DNA of 64,000 nt. It comes from Actinomycetota bacterium. Lineage in GTDB: Bacteria; Actinomycetota; Actinomycetes; Actinomycetales; Microbacteriaceae. The notes under the pieces are model-generated. The model was not told the DNA's origin. It saw only the letters and a list, made by a program, of their open reading frames with translations, and searched no databases. Below, piece after piece: positions 1 through 9,041 of this stretch. The DNA lies in assembly GCA_020161315.1 (NCBI GenBank), contig JAIUOH010000010.1, forward strand, positions 1-64,000, in the 5' to 3' direction. Position numbers and translations under genes: made by a program. The first letter of the stretch is position 1; the number at the start of each line of letters is the position of its first letter.

Positions 1-109
1 GCGGATCGACTCGCTCCCACTGCTCGTTCGTGAACTGCGTAAACCTCGACCGGCGAACCATGCACTTCAGTCTGCCGAAACATCACCCACCGATATAGGA
101 GACACGCCC
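1..109. mobile_element. Right end of an inverted-repeat (MITE-like) element, cut by window edge
   Basis: The last 18 bases before the CTAG at 109-112 (GATATAGGAGACACGCCC) match the right end of the element at 60328-60547 at 15 of 18 positions. As there, the end abuts a CTAG that forms the TAG stop of the neighbouring minus-strand gene. No reading frame of note lies in 1-108. The left end is outside the window, so size and class are unknown; this is inferred from similarity to the better-preserved copy. Confidence 0.45.
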
Positions 110-1311
110 TAGTTGCCGAGCGCCTTCTGGTAGGCCTGCGTGTAGCGGTTGTCTTCTTCGGAGGTCAGCGAGCGCATGTCGAAGATGCGAGCCGACATCT
201 CTTCGTCTGGAAAGATCAGCGTGTTTGACGCGAGTTCGGGATCGATCTGCTCCATCGCCTCGCGGGCGCCAGCAACGGGTGTGACGTATTGCACATACGC
301 CGCCACCTCGGCCGCGATTTCTGGCTCGTAGTAGTAGTCGATGAGCTCGTGCACCTGCTTCGAGACCTCGGTGCTGGTCGGCATGCAGAATGAATCAATG
401 AACAGCGTCGCGCCCTCTTCGGGCACCACAAACTTCCAGACCTCTTCGCCAGCTTCTTCGTTGAGCATGGCGACGTCGCCCGACCAGGCCATACCGGCCC
501 ACACGGCCTCAGTCTGCAGGTCTTGGGTGTAAGAGTTGCCCTTGACTGTGTAAACCTGACCCGAATCGATCTGCTTCTTGACCACTTCAAGCGCGGCGAA
601 GAACTCGTCGTCACCCCAGTCACCCTCAACATCAACACCCTGCTCGAGCATGACAAGGCTGAGCGTGTCGTCTTGTTCGCTCAGCAGGCTCACCTTGCCT
701 TTGAGTGCGGGATCCCACAGATCAGAGACGTGCTGCACGCCCTTGGGGTAGAGCTGTGTGTTGTAGACGAGCCCCGTCATACCTGCCTGATACGGAATCG
801 ACCAGGTACGATCCTTGTCAAACGATGCCTTCTGCACCATTGGAATCATCTGTTCGCCCACGTTCGGCAGCAGCGAGCGGTCGAACTGCATCAACTGGTC
901 TTGCTCGAGCAGGCGCACGAGTGACGAGTCTGTGAGGCAGAAGGTGTCGTAGCCGGTGTCTTGCCCCTGTGCGAGCTGATCTTTGATTTTCGCGATGAAC
1001 GTTTTGTTGTCGTCGATGTCTTCGAAGTACTCGACGCGAATGTTGGTCGACTCCTGAAACGCGTCGAGTGAGGGGTATGCGCCGGTCTCTTCGTCGTAGT
1101 CGAGGTAGTAGGTCCAGTTCGCCCAGCGTAAGGTGCCGGCTGAGCCGTCACCCGGGCCACCGGAGCTGGCGCACGCGGCAAGCGAACCTGCGCCTACCGC
1201 GGCTGCACCAAGGCCGAGTCCCTTGAACAGGCTGCGCCTGCTGACCGAGGCGGCGCGTGCCTGCAGTATGAGGTTGCGGATCATCGGGTCGCGAGGAAGA
1301 GGGCGTGTCAC
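109..1311 (-). CDS. Polyamine-type ABC transporter substrate-binding lipoprotein (PotD-like, Tat-exported)
   Basis: A 400-residue extracellular solute-binding protein of the spermidine/putrescine (PotD/PotF) type. The N-terminus has a twin-arginine signal (SRRSLFKG at 24-31), a hydrophobic stretch and a lipobox LAAC (44-47), so the mature protein is probably a lipid-anchored receptor exported by Tat. The body (LRWANWTYYLDYD, then EYFEDIDDNKTF) fits the family. The start is GTG at 1311, preceded by AAGGAG at a good distance. A plausible minus-strand promoter has TTGACT (1370-1365) and GGATAA (1347-1342), 17 bp apart. The permeases and ATPase are not next to it; they may lie left of the window. 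Its TAG stop lies in the CTAG bordering the partial element at 1-109. Ligand identity is inferred. Confidence 0.85.
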   Translation of the reverse strand: MTRPLPRDPMIRNLILQARAASVSRRSLFKGLGLGAAAVGAGSLAACASSGGPGDGSAGTLRWANWTYYLDYDEETGAYPSLDAFQESTNIRVEYFEDIDDNKTFIAKIKDQLAQGQDTGYDTFCLTDSSLVRLLEQDQLMQFDRSLLPNVGEQMIPMVQKASFDKDRTWSIPYQAGMTGLVYNTQLYPKGVQHVSDLWDPALKGKVSLLSEQDDTLSLVMLEQGVDVEGDWGDDEFFAALEVVKKQIDSGQVYTVKGNSYTQDLQTEAVWAGMAWSGDVAMLNEEAGEEVWKFVVPEEGATLFIDSFCMPTSTEVSKQVHELIDYYYEPEIAAEVAAYVQYVTPVAGAREAMEQIDPELASNTLIFPDEEMSARIFDMRSLTSEEDNRYTQAYQKALGN

Positions 1312-1341
1312 TGCGTGCTCCTTTGCATTGGGTTGACACCT

Positions 1342-1370
1342 TATCCTTGCACACGAGCACCTCTAGTCAA
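1342..1370 (-). promoter_or_regulatory. Predicted promoter of the PotD-like gene
   Basis: On the minus strand TTGACT (1370-1365) and GGATAA (1347-1342) are separated by 17 bp, about 30 bp upstream of the GTG start at 1311. The -35 is near consensus and the -10 is weak. Confidence 0.4.
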
Positions 1371-1431
1371 TGTCATTGACAAGTTCGCTCGCCGCGGCTT
1401 GGCGAGGGAACGGGGTCCTGAGTGCGATCGG

Positions 1432-1499
1432 TATGTATACATATTTAGCGATGAATCAAGATTTGCTTGCCCAATTAAGCCTTAATGTATACGCTAAAT
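1432..1499. promoter_or_regulatory. Paired GntR/FCD-type operators upstream of the prp operon
   Basis: Two copies of ATGTATAC lie upstream of the regulator. The first is inside the perfect palindrome TATGTATACATA (1432-1443); the second has GTATAC at 1487-1492. Their GTATAC cores are 52 bp apart, about five helical turns. The flanks also mirror each other: ATTTAGCG at 1443-1450 and its exact reverse complement CGCTAAAT at 1492-1499. FadR-like GntR proteins commonly bind TnGTATACnA palindromes, so autoregulation by the adjacent regulator through a DNA loop is a reasonable inference. The distal copy overlaps a possible -10 (TATACG) just before the gene. Confidence 0.55.
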
Positions 1500-1515
1500 G
1501 AGTAGGGAGGTGCCT

Positions 1516-2202
1516 ATGCGCGCGAGTGATCGAGCCTACGCAGCGCTGCTCGAAGAAATTCAGAGCGGCGTGCTCGCGCCCGGCACAGTTATTGGCGAGG
1601 TCGAGCAGTCGACCAGGCTCGGCGTGAGCCGCACCCCACTTCGCGAGGCGATCGCTCGGCTCGTGGCAGACGGCCTCGTTCGACAGCAGTCAGCCAGGAT
1701 GCTCGTAGTCTCTGGATTCGACGCTGATGACATACGCCGCCTCTTCGAAGCTCGCCGCTCGTTTGAAGAAACCGCGGCAAGGCTCGCCGTTTCGCGCGGC
1801 GACCGGGCCGTGTTTGCCGAGCTGGCAGACGCATTCGACCAAGCGCACCCCGAGCGAGGGGCGCTCGCCGCAGACTCCTATTACGAGCTGATTCAGCAGT
1901 TCGACGCCGCAGTAGATGCCGCAGTCGACAACGTGTATCTGGTGCAGGCCCTGCGAAACACCCGCACCCACCTGGCCAGGGCACGCAGGCTCGCGCGCGA
2001 CAATGAAGCCCGACTGGTCGCATCGGTCTCAGAACACGCACTCATCGCGCGCGCTATCGCAGACGGCGACGCCGAGCTAGCGGCACACGCCACCCATGTG
2101 CATTTGCACCACGCACTTCGGTCGATCCTCGCCTCTATTGCGGCAGATGCGCCCGAAACCGAAACTAAACGTACCAACCGCCTCTCGAAGGGATCATCAT
2201 GA
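1516..2202 (+). CDS. GntR-family transcriptional regulator (FCD/FadR subfamily), likely prp operon regulator
   Basis: A 228-residue regulator with an N-terminal winged helix ([14 protein letters not shown] is the recognition-helix signature) and a C-terminal all-helical FCD ligand-binding domain. ATG 1516 is chosen because GGGAGG sits 6 nt before it; an in-frame ATG at 1498 has no ribosome site and overlaps the predicted operator. The stop overlaps the prpD start (ATGA, 2199-2202), so regulator and pathway are co-transcribed. FCD regulators usually sense small carboxylates, so propionyl-CoA-derived acids such as 2-methylcitrate are candidate ligands; this is inferred from context only. Confidence 0.88.
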   Translation: MRASDRAYAALLEEIQSGVLAPGTVIGEVEQSTRLGVSRTPLREAIARLVADGLVRQQSARMLVVSGFDADDIRRLFEARRSFEETAARLAVSRGDRAVFAELADAFDQAHPERGALAADSYYELIQQFDAAVDAAVDNVYLVQALRNTRTHLARARRLARDNEARLVASVSEHALIARAIADGDAELAAHATHVHLHHALRSILASIAADAPETETKRTNRLSKGSS

Positions 2203-3722
2203 CCATCAAGCACCACGTGCGCGTATACAAGAGCGAAGAAGAGCTGCCGCGCGAGGACCAGCTCGCTTGGAAGATCGCCGAGGTCGCCGTCGACCCTGTT
2301 GAGGTCGAGGCAGACGTCACAGACATGATCATCAACCGCATTATTGACAACGCCTCGGTGGCCGCAGCTTCGCTGAACCGCGGGCCCATTGTCGCGGCGC
2401 GCGCGCAGTCACTCTCACACCCCGTGTCGACCGGGGGAGCGGGCAGCTCTATCTTTGGTCTTGACGCCGAGCGCACCAGCCCAGAGTGGGCAGCCTGGGC
2501 AAACGGTGTAGCGGTGCGTGAGCTCGACTACCACGACACCTTTCTGGCGGCCGAGTACTCGCACCCGGGCGACAATATTCCACCGATTCTTGCGGTTGCG
2601 CAGCACGTAGGCGCTGACGGTCGCGCGCTCGTGCGCGGCATCGCGACGGGATACGAGGTTCAGATGGATCTGGTGCGCTCGATCTGCCTGCACAAGCACA
2701 AGATCGACCACGTGGCGCACATCGGCCCGTCGGCGGCAGCTGGCATCGGCACGCTGCTCGGCCTCGACACCGAGACCATTTACCAGGCAGTGTCGCAAGG
2801 CCTGCACACGACCACCGCGACCCGCCAGTCGCGCAAGGGCGAGATTTCGACGTGGAAGGCGCACGCCCCGGCCTTCGCTGGCAAGATGGCGGTAGAAGCG
2901 GTGGATCGCGCGATGCGCGGTCAGACCTCGCCCTCGCCGATCTACGAAGGCGAAGACGGTGTGATCGCGTGGATGCTCGACGGCCCGAACGCGAGCTACG
3001 AGGTGCCGCTGCCGGCGCCTGGCGAGGCAAAGCGCGCCATTCTCGACTCGTACACGAAGGAACACTCGGCCGAGTACCAAGCCCAAGCCTGGATTGACCT
3101 CGCGCGCAAACTGCACGGCGAGCACCCCGAGCTTGTCGACCCCGCAAACGTGAAGTCGATCGTGCTGCACACGAGCCACCACACCCACTATGTGATCGGC
3201 TCGGGCGCGGGCGACCCGCAGAAGTACGACCCGAAGGCGTCGCGCGAGACCCTTGACCACTCGATTCCGTACATCTTCGCGGTCGCACTGCAAGACGGCG
3301 GCTGGCACCACGTCGACTCGTACACGCCGGAGCGCGCGGGCAGGGCAGACACGGTCGAGCTGTGGCACAAGGTGACCACCGCAGAAGACGCCGAGTGGAC
3401 CCGCCGCTACCACTCAGAAGACCCTGACGAGAAGGCCTTCGGTGGTCGTGTCGAGATCGAGCTGGTCGATGGCACCAAAATTATTGACGAGATTGCGGTC
3501 GCTGACGCGCACCCGCTCGGCGCCCGCCCATTCGCCCGCGCTGATTACATTCGCAAGTTCCGCATGCTGGCCGAGCCCGTGCTCGAGGCCGCAGAGATTG
3601 AACGTTTCCTGGCCCTCGTGCAGCGCCTTCCCGAGCTAGGCGCAGACGAGGTGCGCGAGCTGAACATCGTCGCCGCGCCTGGCGTGATCGATCTCGCATC
3701 GGCACCGAAGGGCCTCTTCTAA
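2199..3722 (+). CDS. prpD: 2-methylcitrate dehydratase PrpD
   Basis: A 507-residue MmgE/PrpD-family enzyme. In the 2-methylcitrate cycle it dehydrates 2-methylcitrate to 2-methyl-cis-aconitate. The family core is recognisable, with the conserved RELDYHDTF and [10 protein letters not shown] region in the N-terminal half and [11 protein letters not shown] near the C-terminus; length is normal. It overlaps the upstream regulator by 4 nt and shares one base with prpB (TAATG), so the operon is tightly coupled. The assignment as PrpD, rather than another MmgE/PrpD dehydratase, rests mainly on adjacency to prpB and prpC. Confidence 0.93.
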   Translation: MTIKHHVRVYKSEEELPREDQLAWKIAEVAVDPVEVEADVTDMIINRIIDNASVAAASLNRGPIVAARAQSLSHPVSTGGAGSSIFGLDAERTSPEWAAWANGVAVRELDYHDTFLAAEYSHPGDNIPPILAVAQHVGADGRALVRGIATGYEVQMDLVRSICLHKHKIDHVAHIGPSAAAGIGTLLGLDTETIYQAVSQGLHTTTATRQSRKGEISTWKAHAPAFAGKMAVEAVDRAMRGQTSPSPIYEGEDGVIAWMLDGPNASYEVPLPAPGEAKRAILDSYTKEHSAEYQAQAWIDLARKLHGEHPELVDPANVKSIVLHTSHHTHYVIGSGAGDPQKYDPKASRETLDHSIPYIFAVALQDGGWHHVDSYTPERAGRADTVELWHKVTTAEDAEWTRRYHSEDPDEKAFGGRVEIELVDGTKIIDEIAVADAHPLGARPFARADYIRKFRMLAEPVLEAAEIERFLALVQRLPELGADEVRELNIVAAPGVIDLASAPKGLF

Positions 3723-4621
3723 TGCTGTACTCGTCTGCAAGCGCCGCTGAGAAGCGCGCGCGTTTTCGTGAGGATCTCTCAAGCGGGCGCCTGCTGCACA
3801 TGCCGGGCGCGTTCAACCCGCTCTCGGCCCGACTCATCGAGCGCAAGGGCTTCGACGGGGTCTACATCTCGGGGGCGGTACTCTCGGCAGATCTTGGCTT
3901 GCCCGACATCGGTCTTACGACCCTGACCGAGGTTGCATCGCGCGGTGCACAGATCGCGCGCACCACCGAGCTGCCGACGCTTATTGACGCAGACACCGGC
4001 TTCGGTGAGCCGATGAATGCGGCGCGCACGGTGCAAGAAATGGAGAATGCGGGGGTTTCGGGTCTACACATTGAAGACCAGGTCAACCCAAAACGCTGCG
4101 GCCACCTCGACGGCAAAGAGGTTGTCGGCCTCGACGTTGCACTGCGCCGCATACGCGCGGCAGTCGAGGGGCGCCGCGATCCTAATTTCTTGATCATGGC
4201 GCGCACCGACGTGCGTGCGGTTGAGGGGCTCGAAGCAGCAAAGGATCGGGCCAAAGCCCTCGCCGACGCGGGCGCCGACGCGATCTTTCCTGAGGCCATG
4301 CGCACGCTCGAGGAATTCGAAGCGATTCGTAGCGCGGTCGACGTGCCGGTGCTCGCGAACATGACCGAGTTCGGTAAGAGCGAGCTCTTCACGACCTCGC
4401 AGCTCGCGAGCGTGGGCGTCAACATGGTGATCTGGCCGGTGTCGCTGCTGCGCATCGCGATGGGCGCGGCTGAGCGGGCTCTCGACACGCTGAACGAGCA
4501 GGGCACGCTCACGAGCCAGCTCGGCAACATGCAGCATCGTGCTGAGCTCTACGAGTTGATCAGCTACGAGGACTACGCTGGCTTCGACTCAAACATCTAT
4601 ACCTTCAACGTCGAGCGGTAG
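3722..4621 (+). CDS. prpB: Methylisocitrate lyase PrpB
   Basis: A 299-residue member of the isocitrate lyase/PEP mutase superfamily. It cleaves 2-methylisocitrate to pyruvate and succinate in the cytoplasm. The metal-binding region DADTGFG (89-95) and catalytic loop KRCGH (124-128), whose cysteine is the general acid/base in the family, are intact. It begins in the prpD stop and is followed 9 nt later by prpC. Succinate enters the TCA cycle and pyruvate central metabolism. Confidence 0.95.
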   Translation: MLYSSASAAEKRARFREDLSSGRLLHMPGAFNPLSARLIERKGFDGVYISGAVLSADLGLPDIGLTTLTEVASRGAQIARTTELPTLIDADTGFGEPMNAARTVQEMENAGVSGLHIEDQVNPKRCGHLDGKEVVGLDVALRRIRAAVEGRRDPNFLIMARTDVRAVEGLEAAKDRAKALADAGADAIFPEAMRTLEEFEAIRSAVDVPVLANMTEFGKSELFTTSQLASVGVNMVIWPVSLLRIAMGAAERALDTLNEQGTLTSQLGNMQHRAELYELISYEDYAGFDSNIYTFNVER

Positions 4622-4630
4622 GAGCACATC

Positions 4631-5752
4631 GTGACCGAAACAGAGATCAGAAAGGGCCTCGCCGGGGTGGTGGTCGATGAGACCGCGATTTCGAAGGTGA
4701 ACCCTGAGACCAATTCGCTGCTTTATCGGGGCTACCCCGTGCAGGAGCTTGCAGCGACCCAGTCGTTCGAAGCGGTGGCGTACCTGCTCTGGCATGGCGA
4801 GTTGCCGACGCCAGAGCAACTTGAGGAGTTCGAGCGAACTGAGCGCGGATGGCGACCACTCGACGCGCGCACGCTTGCGCTGCTCGACACGATGCCGGTA
4901 GGCGCGCACCCCATGGATATCGTGCGTACGGTGGTGAGCCAGCTCGGCACCTTCGACGAGTCGCTGCACTTGCCCGGTGGCTGGACGAACCGTGACTATG
5001 ATTTCGGCCGCGCACTCTATCTCTTTGCGCAGCTGCCGACCGTGGTCGCCGCGGTGCAGCGCCGCCGCAGGGGGCTCGAGCCGATCCCGCCGCGGGCCGA
5101 CCTCGATTACTCGCGCAACTTTCTGTGGATGACCTTTGGAGAGCTGCCGTCGGAGGCCGCGGTTGACGTGTTTCGCGTCTCGATGGTGCTTTACGCCGAG
5201 CACTCGTTCAACGCCTCGACCTTTACCGCGCGCGTCATCGCATCGACCACCTCTGACCTGTACTCGGCAGTAGTTGGTGCGATTGGTGCGCTCAAGGGGC
5301 CGCTGCACGGCGGCGCGAACGAGGCCGTGATGCATATTTTCGACGAGATCGGCACAGCGTCTGAGGTTGTGCCGTGGCTCGACAGGGCCCTCGCCGAGAA
5401 GCGAAAGATCATGGGTTTCGGCCACCGTGTATACAAGAAGGGCGACTCGCGCGTGCCGACAATGAAGGCGGCGCTCGATGTGCTGCTTGAGGAGTCGGGC
5501 GATATGCAGCTTGCAGAGCTGTATGCCGGGCTAGAGCGTGAGTTCGTTGAGCGTAAGGGAATCTACCCGAACCTCGACTACCCCTCGGGGCCGGCGTACC
5601 GCCTGCTCGGCTTTGACACCGAGATCTTTACCCCACTGTTTATCGCTTCGCGGGTCACGGGATGGACCGCGCATGTGATGGAGCAGGCAGCGTCGAATGC
5701 TCTCATCAGGCCGCTGTCGGCCTACAACGGAGTTGACGAGCGCCACGTGTGA
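4631..5752 (+). CDS. prpC: 2-methylcitrate synthase PrpC (citrate synthase family)
   Basis: A 373-residue short, type II-like citrate synthase. It condenses propionyl-CoA with oxaloacetate to 2-methylcitrate. Signatures present are HSFNAS (191-196), LHGGAN (225-230, catalytic histidine) and GFGHRVYK (262-269, second catalytic histidine), with the conserved aspartate expected in NLDYPSG. The GTG start is preceded by GGAG. Last gene of prpDBC; a REP-like hairpin follows directly. Many actinobacterial PrpC proteins also accept acetyl-CoA, so some citrate synthase activity is possible. Confidence 0.94.
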   Translation: MTETEIRKGLAGVVVDETAISKVNPETNSLLYRGYPVQELAATQSFEAVAYLLWHGELPTPEQLEEFERTERGWRPLDARTLALLDTMPVGAHPMDIVRTVVSQLGTFDESLHLPGGWTNRDYDFGRALYLFAQLPTVVAAVQRRRRGLEPIPPRADLDYSRNFLWMTFGELPSEAAVDVFRVSMVLYAEHSFNASTFTARVIASTTSDLYSAVVGAIGALKGPLHGGANEAVMHIFDEIGTASEVVPWLDRALAEKRKIMGFGHRVYKKGDSRVPTMKAALDVLLEESGDMQLAELYAGLEREFVERKGIYPNLDYPSGPAYRLLGFDTEIFTPLFIASRVTGWTAHVMEQAASNALIRPLSAYNGVDERHV

Positions 5753-5761
5753 GTACGGTTC

Positions 5762-5827
5762 ATCTCGACAGGCTCGAGAACGTCTATCGAGCCTGTCGAT
5801 CTGCCCGCTCATCGAGCCCGTCGATAG
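5762..5827. repeat. REP-like palindromic repeat (GAGCCTGTCGA type)
   Basis: ATCTCGACAGGCTCGA (5762-5777) faces TCGAGCCTGTCGAT (5787-5800), making a strong stem, and a third half-copy (ATCGAGCCCGTCGAT) follows. Related sequences occur at 29543-29560, 46751-46793, 55742-55893 and 63135-63160. Lying after prpC, it may also end transcription of the prp operon. Confidence 0.7.
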
Positions 5828-5920
5828 GTGCCGCGAAGCGAAGTTTACTGCTTAGATAACAGCTCGTCATCATTCGTTCACTGGGTGCTGGTCTGTAGGT
5901 TTCTTACACTGCTAGGTTGT

Positions 5921-5963
5921 AGAGGTTGGAGCCCACCTCTAGGGTTCGCGCGCTCGCGCGAAC
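5921..5963 (+). promoter_or_regulatory. Double hairpin in the leader of the binding-protein gene
   Basis: Two adjacent stem-loops lie just upstream of the binding-protein start: AGAGGTTGG / CCCACCTCT (5921-5940, one mismatch) and GTTCGCGCG / CGCGCGAAC (5944-5963, perfect 9-bp arms). The second ends about 26 nt before the GTG start, upstream of the GAGAGG ribosome site. It matches no riboswitch class I recognise. It could be a 5' stabiliser or a regulatory leader. Confidence 0.4.
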
Positions 5964-5988
5964 GGGTGGGTATTTGAGAGGAATACTC

Positions 5989-7116
5989 GTGATTCGTCGT
6001 TCACTCGCCACGGTTGGTGCCGTGGCAACCATCGCAATGCTCGGCCTCACCGCCTGCAGCTCGGGTGCATCAGACTCCACCCAGGCAGACGGAAAGAGCA
6101 TCGACGCGGCAACCGCCACGAGCGCAGAAGACTTCGGTGGCTTCGACGCGCTTGTGAAGGCGGCGCAAGAGGAAGGCGAGCTCAACGTCATCGCGCTTCC
6201 CGAGAACTGGGCCAACTACGGCAAGATCATCGCGGCTTTCGAAGACGAGTACGGCATCACCGTGAACTCGGCTTCGCCCGACGTTTCGAGCGCCGAAGAG
6301 ATCCAGGCAGCCGACAACCTCAAGGGCCAAGACACAGCACCTGACGTGTTCGACCTCGGCACAGCAGTAGCGCTCGAGAGCCTCGACTACTTCGCGCCCT
6401 ACCAGGTACAGACCTGGAAGGACATTCCCGCGGAGAACAAGGAGGCTACAGGCCTCTGGGTGAATAACTACACCGGCATCATGTCAGTCGGCTACGACTC
6501 GAAGAAGTTCGATGCACCGAAGTCTCTCGACGATCTGCTCGGTGCGGAGTACAAGGGTTCGGTCGCACTGAACGGCGATCCGACCCAGGCTGGCGCGGCG
6601 TTCGCAGGCATCGGCATGGCAACGCTGCAGCGCGGCGGTGAGCTCGACGACTTCAAGCCCGGCATCGACTTCTTCGGTGAGCTGAACAAGGCAGGCAACT
6701 TCCTGACCGTTGATCCGACTCCGGCAACCATCGCCTCGGGCGAGACCCCCGTGGTGATCGACTGGTCGTTCAACAACATCGGCCAGAAGGCAGAAACGCC
6801 TGACTGGGCAAACGCTGTGCTGCCAGGTGTGGCATACGTTTCGTACTACAACGAGGCGATCAACAAGGATGCTCCTCACCCCGCGGCAGCTCGCCTGTGG
6901 CAGGAGTTTATCTTTAGCGACACCGCTCAGAACCTCTACCTCGAGGCTGGCGCCTTCCCAGTGCGTCTCGCTGCGATGGATGCAGCTGGCACCGTTGACG
7001 CCAAGGCGTTGAAGGCAGCCGGTGGCCTGCCCGAAGAGCAGGCTACCGCGACCCCTGAGCAGACCGAAGCAGCGAACACGCTGCTCGCTGCTGAGTGGCC
7101 GAAGGTGATCGGCTAA
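5989..7116 (+). CDS. ABC transporter substrate-binding lipoprotein
   Basis: A 375-residue extracellular solute-binding protein of the polyamine/iron/aminoethylphosphonate-like group. Signal peptide with lipobox LTAC (20-23), so it is probably lipid-anchored outside the membrane. GTG 5989 is preferred to an upstream in-frame start at 5926 because GAGAGG precedes it and the signal peptide then begins normally (MIRRSLATVG). It heads an importer with two permeases and an ATPase, giving a full transporter. The ligand cannot be read from the sequence; the paralogue at 109-1311 is only distantly similar. Confidence 0.88.
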   Translation: MIRRSLATVGAVATIAMLGLTACSSGASDSTQADGKSIDAATATSAEDFGGFDALVKAAQEEGELNVIALPENWANYGKIIAAFEDEYGITVNSASPDVSSAEEIQAADNLKGQDTAPDVFDLGTAVALESLDYFAPYQVQTWKDIPAENKEATGLWVNNYTGIMSVGYDSKKFDAPKSLDDLLGAEYKGSVALNGDPTQAGAAFAGIGMATLQRGGELDDFKPGIDFFGELNKAGNFLTVDPTPATIASGETPVVIDWSFNNIGQKAETPDWANAVLPGVAYVSYYNEAINKDAPHPAAARLWQEFIFSDTAQNLYLEAGAFPVRLAAMDAAGTVDAKALKAAGGLPEEQATATPEQTEAANTLLAAEWPKVIG

Positions 7117-7129
7117 TACTCATCTGAGT

Positions 7130-7172
7130 GAACGCGCCGGCCACCCCGCATGTCGGGATGGCCGGCGCGTTC
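7130..7172 (+). terminator. Intercistronic hairpin between binding protein and permease genes
   Basis: GAACGCGCCGGCCA (7130-7143) pairs with TGGCCGGCGCGTTC (7159-7172) in a very stable stem without a U-tract. Such elements after binding-protein genes often protect the upstream mRNA or partly end transcription, giving more receptor than permease. Confidence 0.6.
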
Positions 7173-7278
7173 ATGAATATCGGCCGTCAGTGCCATACTC
7201 GAAGAGAAGCTTTCGCGGGTGCGGCACAGTGCGTTTCTCGCGAGACGAAGACGTCAACCCCCACGATACGGAGAACGA

Positions 7279-8118
7279 ATGATGAAGTGGCTCGGCCTCA
7301 CGCCGTTCGCGCTCTACGTGCTCATCTTTCTCGCGGTGCCATCTGTGCTCGCGATTGGCACCGGCTTCTTTGGCGCCGATGGCTCATTCACGCTCGACAA
7401 CTTCGCAACGCTCACAGACCCGATCGTGCTTGGTTCGTTCTGGGCATCAATCTGGATTAGTGCGCTCACCGCTGCAGTCGGCGCAATTCTCGGCGGGCTG
7501 CTGAGCTTTGCCCTCACCGGCGCAAAACCCGGTGGTGCGTTGCGTCGCGTGATCGACTCGGCCTCGAGCGTGCTCGCCCAGTTCGGTGGCGTCATGCTCG
7601 CATTCGCGTTCATCGCCACCATCGGCATTCAGGGGCTTCTCACGGTTACCCTGCGCGAGAGCTTCGGCATCGATATCTTTGCAGACGGCGTGTGGCTGTA
7701 TCAGCTGCCGGGTCTTATCCTGCCGTACCTCTACTTTCAGGTGCCGCTCATGGTGATCGTGTTTCTGCCCGCAATGGAGGGGCTGCGCCGCGAGTGGGCA
7801 GAGGCCTCTGCCACGCTTGGGGGTGGCGCCTTTACTTATTGGAGCCGCATCGCTGGGCCGATCCTCGCCCCATCATTTCTCGGTGCGCTGCTGCTGCTTT
7901 TCGCGAACGCTTTCTCCTCATATGCAACCGCGGCGGCGCTCATTAGCCAGGGCGCGCAGATCGTGCCGCTACAGATTCGCTCAGCGCTCATTGCTGAGAC
8001 AGGTGCCTCGCGCGCAAACACCGCGGGTGCACTTGCGCTCGGCATGCTACTCGTCATGTTGGTTGTGATGCTTGGCTACTCGGCACTTCAGCGGCGGGCA
8101 GCGAGGTGGCAGCGATGA
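7279..8118 (+). CDS. ABC transporter permease, subunit 1
   Basis: A 279-residue inner-membrane permease with about six hydrophobic helices. The EAA loop that docks the ATPase is visible (EWAEASATLGG followed by W.RIAGPILAP). Start ATG 7279 has GGAGA 5 nt upstream; a longer in-frame extension to 7219 has neither a ribosome site nor membrane character. The stop overlaps the next permease. Family: binding-protein-dependent transport inner-membrane component. Confidence 0.9.
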   Translation: MMKWLGLTPFALYVLIFLAVPSVLAIGTGFFGADGSFTLDNFATLTDPIVLGSFWASIWISALTAAVGAILGGLLSFALTGAKPGGALRRVIDSASSVLAQFGGVMLAFAFIATIGIQGLLTVTLRESFGIDIFADGVWLYQLPGLILPYLYFQVPLMVIVFLPAMEGLRREWAEASATLGGGAFTYWSRIAGPILAPSFLGALLLLFANAFSSYATAAALISQGAQIVPLQIRSALIAETGASRANTAGALALGMLLVMLVVMLGYSALQRRAARWQR

Positions 8119-9041
8119 GTGGCACATCAAGGCCAAAGGCCCCCGCGGCGACGGTGTCAGGGCAGCCGCCAGCGTGGCTGCGCCGCACCATTTTGATTGT
8201 GATCTGCGGACTGTTTCTCGTGCCGCTGCTTGCGATGTTCGAGTTCACGCTGCGCCAGCAGGGCGGCGGTTACGGTATTGAGCACTGGGCGGCGCTTGTA
8301 GACCCAGAAAACTCGCGAATGTACCGCAACCTGGTCAAGGGCATCGGTAACTCGCTGCTGCTTGCGGTCATCACGATTGCGATCGTGTGGGTGCTGTTTC
8401 TGCCGACTATCGTGCTGGTGCACCTGCAGTTTCCGCGTCTGGCCCGCGCATTCGAGTTGCTGACTGTGTTGCCGATCGCGATCCCGGCGATCGTGCTGGT
8501 TGTGGGTCTCGCACCGCTCTACCGCATCATCGTGCAGGTGCTCGGCGGTCATATCTGGACGCTTGCGCTGGCGTATGGCATTCTCGTGCTGCCCTTTGCC
8601 TATCGCGCAATCGTGTCCGAGCTCGAGGGCATGGGCGCGAAGACGCTCGTTGAAGCCGCTCGTTCTCTCGGCGCGAGCTGGTTCACCGTGCTGTGGCGTG
8701 TGATCGTACCGGGTGTGCGGCGTGGCCTCACCAGCGCCACGCTCATTACCGCCGCTGTGGTGCTCGGCGAGTTCACGGTGTCGTCACTACTCAATCGAGT
8801 CACCATGCAGGTTGCGCTCGTCGAGGTTTCGAAGAGCGACCCCTACGCAGCCGTGATTACCTCTTTGCTTTCCCTCGTCATCGTCTTTGCGTTGCTGTTC
8901 ATTTTTGCCTCGATCCGCCCGCGCGGGCAGCGAAAGCAGCGGGGCGGTGCGGCGCAGGCACCCACTGCGACAGCCGCAATCGCGACATCTGAAATTCAAC
9001 CCGTGACTGCTACTCAGAAGGAGGTCGGCGCGAATGGCTGA
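8115..9041 (+). CDS. ABC transporter permease, subunit 2
   Basis: A 308-residue permease, partner of the preceding one, with six predicted helices and an EAA loop (LVEAARSLGASWFTVLWRV). ATG 8115 overlaps the previous stop (ATGA) and follows GAGGTGG; an in-frame GTG at 8106 is less likely. The C-terminal tail is Ala/Thr-rich and extends past the last helix. It overlaps the ATPase gene by 8 nt. Confidence 0.9.
   Translation: MSGTSRPKAPAATVSGQPPAWLRRTILIVICGLFLVPLLAMFEFTLRQQGGGYGIEHWAALVDPENSRMYRNLVKGIGNSLLLAVITIAIVWVLFLPTIVLVHLQFPRLARAFELLTVLPIAIPAIVLVVGLAPLYRIIVQVLGGHIWTLALAYGILVLPFAYRAIVSELEGMGAKTLVEAARSLGASWFTVLWRVIVPGVRRGLTSATLITAAVVLGEFTVSSLLNRVTMQVALVEVSKSDPYAAVITSLLSLVIVFALLFIFASIRPRGQRKQRGGAAQAPTATAAIATSEIQPVTATQKEVGANG

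Noticed and set aside
5926-5988. Longer N-terminus for the binding protein from 5926
   Set aside because: The added residues would precede a normal lipoprotein signal peptide and are encoded by the two leader hairpins.
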